Source: Sediminibacterium sp.
Lineage (GTDB): Bacteria; Bacteroidota; Bacteroidia; Chitinophagales; Chitinophagaceae
Assembly (NCBI GenBank): GCA_017987615.1
Contig: JAGNTI010000012.1
Coordinates: 1-15,738 of the forward strand
Reading direction: 5' to 3'
DNA: 15,738 bases
Shown here: one piece after another, positions 13,983 through 15,738 of the stretch
Layout: every line of letters starts with the position of its first letter
Position numbering within the stretch: position 1 is the stretch's first letter
Program-made: the position numbers and the translations under genes
Notes under the pieces: generated by a model
The model's input: the letters and a program-made list of their open reading frames with translations, nothing else
The model's database searches: none
Told to the model about the DNA's origin: nothing

Positions 13983-15738
13983 CTATGGAACCTGAACCCA
14001 TTCATAATCTAGCTGACGCTTGTCTAAATTGGCCGCAATGACCTTTATAAACACTTTATCGCCCATTTTAAAGGTTCGTCCACTCCTTTTGCCTACAAGG
14101 CTATAATCAGATTCTATATGCCTAAAATCGTCAAATTCGGAGAGGCCTACAATGGATACCAAACCCTCACATTTATGGGCTACTGTTTCTACCCAAAATC
14201 CAAAGCTAGAAACACCACTTACCACACCCTCAAAAGTATCCCCAATATAGTCGCGCATAAACTCTACTTGCTTGTACTTATTGGAAGCTCTTTCACACTC
14301 CATAGCAGCACGTTCACGATCGGAACTTTGCTTACATTTTTCTTCCATTTTTTTATCTGCAACAGGCTTGTTATCAAGTACTGTTTGAAGCACGCGGTGC
14401 ACAAGTACATCGGGGTATCTTCTAATAGGAGAAGTGAAATGACAATAAAAATCAAAAGCAAGTCCGTAGTGTCCAATATTTTGTGTCGAATAAACGGCTT
14501 TTGCCATCGTTCGAATACCGAGTTGCTCAAGCACATGTTGCTCCGGTTTACCCTTTGCATCTTCTAACAATTGATTAAAACTTGCAGAGATTTTTTCAGG
14601 TGAACTGGCATCAAAACCATGTCCGTATTTTTTTGCGTACTGCACAAAGGGAGCCAGTTTTTCTGGATCTGGTTGGTCATGAATACGGTATGGAAAAGGA
14701 AGCGCTTGTTTATTAATTTGAATTTTAGAAATATTTTCGGCTACTGTTTTATTGGCAAGTAGCATAAACTCCTCAATGAGTTGATGCGCCGGTTTACTTT
14801 CTTTAATCGTAATGCCAATAGGCTTGGCATTTTCGTCAAGTGTAAAGCGTACTTCTTGAGAAGAAAAATTAATAGCCCCTTTTTTAAATCTGGCTTGTCT
14901 TAATTTTTGTGCAAGGCTATGCAGGAGCAAAATATCTTCGACATTTTCACCCTCCTGGGTATCAATAATTGTTTGCACATCTTCGTAGGCATAGCGCTTA
15001 TCGGAATGTGTTACCGTTCGGCCAAGCCAGTATTGTTTTACCTGTGCTTCATCGTTAATTTGAAAAATGGCAGAAAAGGTAAATTTGTCTTCGTTAGGAC
15101 GTAACGAACAAAGTTCGTTTGAAATTTTTTCAGGAAGCATTGGGTTTACACGGTCAGGCAAATACACAGACGTGGCGCGTTTATAAGCTTCGGCGTCTAA
15201 ATCGGTATCTGGTAACACGTAATAGCTCACGTCGGCAATATGTACACCAATTTCGTATAGGCCACTCGGTAATTTTCGAATAGAAAGTGCATCATCAAAG
15301 TCTTTAGCATCGGCAGGGTCAATGGTAAATGTTTTGATATCTCGGCAATCTCTACGTTTGGCTATTTCTGCTTCATCTAATACAACTGGTAAAGCTTCCG
15401 CTGCTTCTAACACGTCTTGCGGAAAAAATAATGGGAAACCGGCCTGCGCCAATAGCTCCTTCATAGCAGCCTCATTTTCATCTTCGGGAGCCATCACCGC
15501 GGTTACTTCACCTACTGGTTTTTTATCGTCTTTGTCCCATTTTACAAGTTTTGCAGATACCCTATCTTTATTTTTTGCACCATTTAAAAACTGGAGCGGA
15601 ATAAAAATATCGGGCATGGGTTTATCAGTATCTGGCACAAAAAATGCAAACTTATCGGAGAGCTGAATATGCACTATAAATTCGGTTTGAGGGCGTTCTA
15701 CTACTTCTACAACCTTCGCTTCTTGTTTTCCGGTACGT
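13983..15738 (-). CDS. rnr: Ribonuclease R (RNase II/RNB family exoribonuclease), N-terminus beyond the window
   Basis: The frame is open from the right edge to the TAG at 13983-13985, so 584 residues are visible. A GTG at 15674 is not the start, because in-frame upstream codons still read RNase R-like sequence (K-V-V-E-V-V-E-R, then T-E-F-I-V). RNase R is a processive 3'-to-5' exoribonuclease that degrades structured RNA in the cytoplasm. In fragment numbering, the metal-binding block D-P-A-D-A-K-D-F-D-D is at 140-149 and G-V-H-I-A-D-V-S at about 164-171. The RNB C-terminal signature T-S-P-I-R-R-Y-P-D is at 435-443. An S1 RNA-binding domain covers about 500-581. Roughly 130 N-terminal residues (helix-turn-helix and cold-shock region) should lie outside. 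The protein stops right after S1, lacking the basic tail of E. coli RNase R. Two S1/RNB features favour rnr over rnb. Confidence 0.95.
   Translation of the reverse strand, partial: RTGKQEAKVVEVVERPQTEFIVHIQLSDKFAFFVPDTDKPMPDIFIPLQFLNGAKNKDRVSAKLVKWDKDDKKPVGEVTAVMAPEDENEAAMKELLAQAGFPLFFPQDVLEAAEALPVVLDEAEIAKRRDCRDIKTFTIDPADAKDFDDALSIRKLPSGLYEIGVHIADVSYYVLPDTDLDAEAYKRATSVYLPDRVNPMLPEKISNELCSLRPNEDKFTFSAIFQINDEAQVKQYWLGRTVTHSDKRYAYEDVQTIIDTQEGENVEDILLLHSLAQKLRQARFKKGAINFSSQEVRFTLDENAKPIGITIKESKPAHQLIEEFMLLANKTVAENISKIQINKQALPFPYRIHDQPDPEKLAPFVQYAKKYGHGFDASSPEKISASFNQLLEDAKGKPEQHVLEQLGIRTMAKAVYSTQNIGHYGLAFDFYCHFTSPIRRYPDVLVHRVLQTVLDNKPVADKKMEEKCKQSSDRERAAMECERASNKYKQVEFMRDYIGDTFEGVVSGVSSFGFWVETVAHKCEGLVSIVGLSEFDDFRHIESDYSLVGKRSGRTFKMGDKVFIKVIAANLDKRQLDYEWVQVP

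Noticed and set aside
13971..13986. Repeat around the rnr stop codon
   Set aside because: The AGCC copies are direct, not inverted, so no hairpin forms.
14118..14567. 149-residue open frame on the plus strand opposite rnr
   Set aside because: It is antisense to conserved RNB and S1 sequence, with no recognisable domain.

Overview
The window is chromosomal DNA from a member of the Bacteroidota. The evidence is a type IX secretion (T9SS) type B sorting domain followed by a PorP/SprF protein, promoter-like sites of the TTTG / TAnnTTTG type, almost no Shine-Dalgarno sequences, AT-rich DNA and dense gene packing. The gliding/T9SS pair and the gyrA-TPR pair suggest a Chitinophagia-, Cytophagia- or Flavobacteriia-like lineage, but the genus cannot be fixed from this sequence alone. 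I see no transposase, integrase, phage gene, CRISPR array, tRNA or rRNA. The longest stretch without a gene is about 210 bp.

Layout. Positions 1-1204 (+) hold the 3' end of a T9SS-secreted, gliding-type protein and a PorP/SprF outer-membrane partner. Positions 1196-5330 (-) hold an orphan BlaI/MecI-type repressor, a K+-dependent membrane pyrophosphatase (hppA) and a serine-hydrolase lipoprotein. A strong intrinsic terminator separates hppA from the repressor gene. Positions 5445-6683 (+) hold serA, 3-phosphoglycerate dehydrogenase with an ACT domain. Positions 6699-8469 (-) hold a two-gene unit: a Tat-exported glycosylasparaginase followed by a CutC-family protein. Positions 8678-9664 (+) hold a GT4 glycosyltransferase that meets the next gene tail to tail inside a perfect palindrome. 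Positions 9675-13813 (-) hold gyrA and a downstream periplasmic TPR protein. Positions 13983-15738 (-) hold RNase R, cut off at the window edge.

The genes are mostly housekeeping or envelope functions in short units: T9SS export, pyrophosphate-driven ion pumping, serine synthesis, glyco-amino-acid turnover, DNA supercoiling and RNA decay. I find no evident new multi-gene defence or mobile system. The points most worth a second look are small-scale. They are two tandem DnaA-box matches upstream of the gyrA promoter, a pyrophosphatase whose gate glutamate appears moved to helix 5 and which carries an extra C-terminal domain of about 95 residues, and a 10-bp-arm palindrome holding the stop codons of two convergent genes. 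Others are an orphan BlaI repressor with a dyad at its own start, a natural alanine at the quinolone-critical GyrA position, and a probable leaderless serA transcript.
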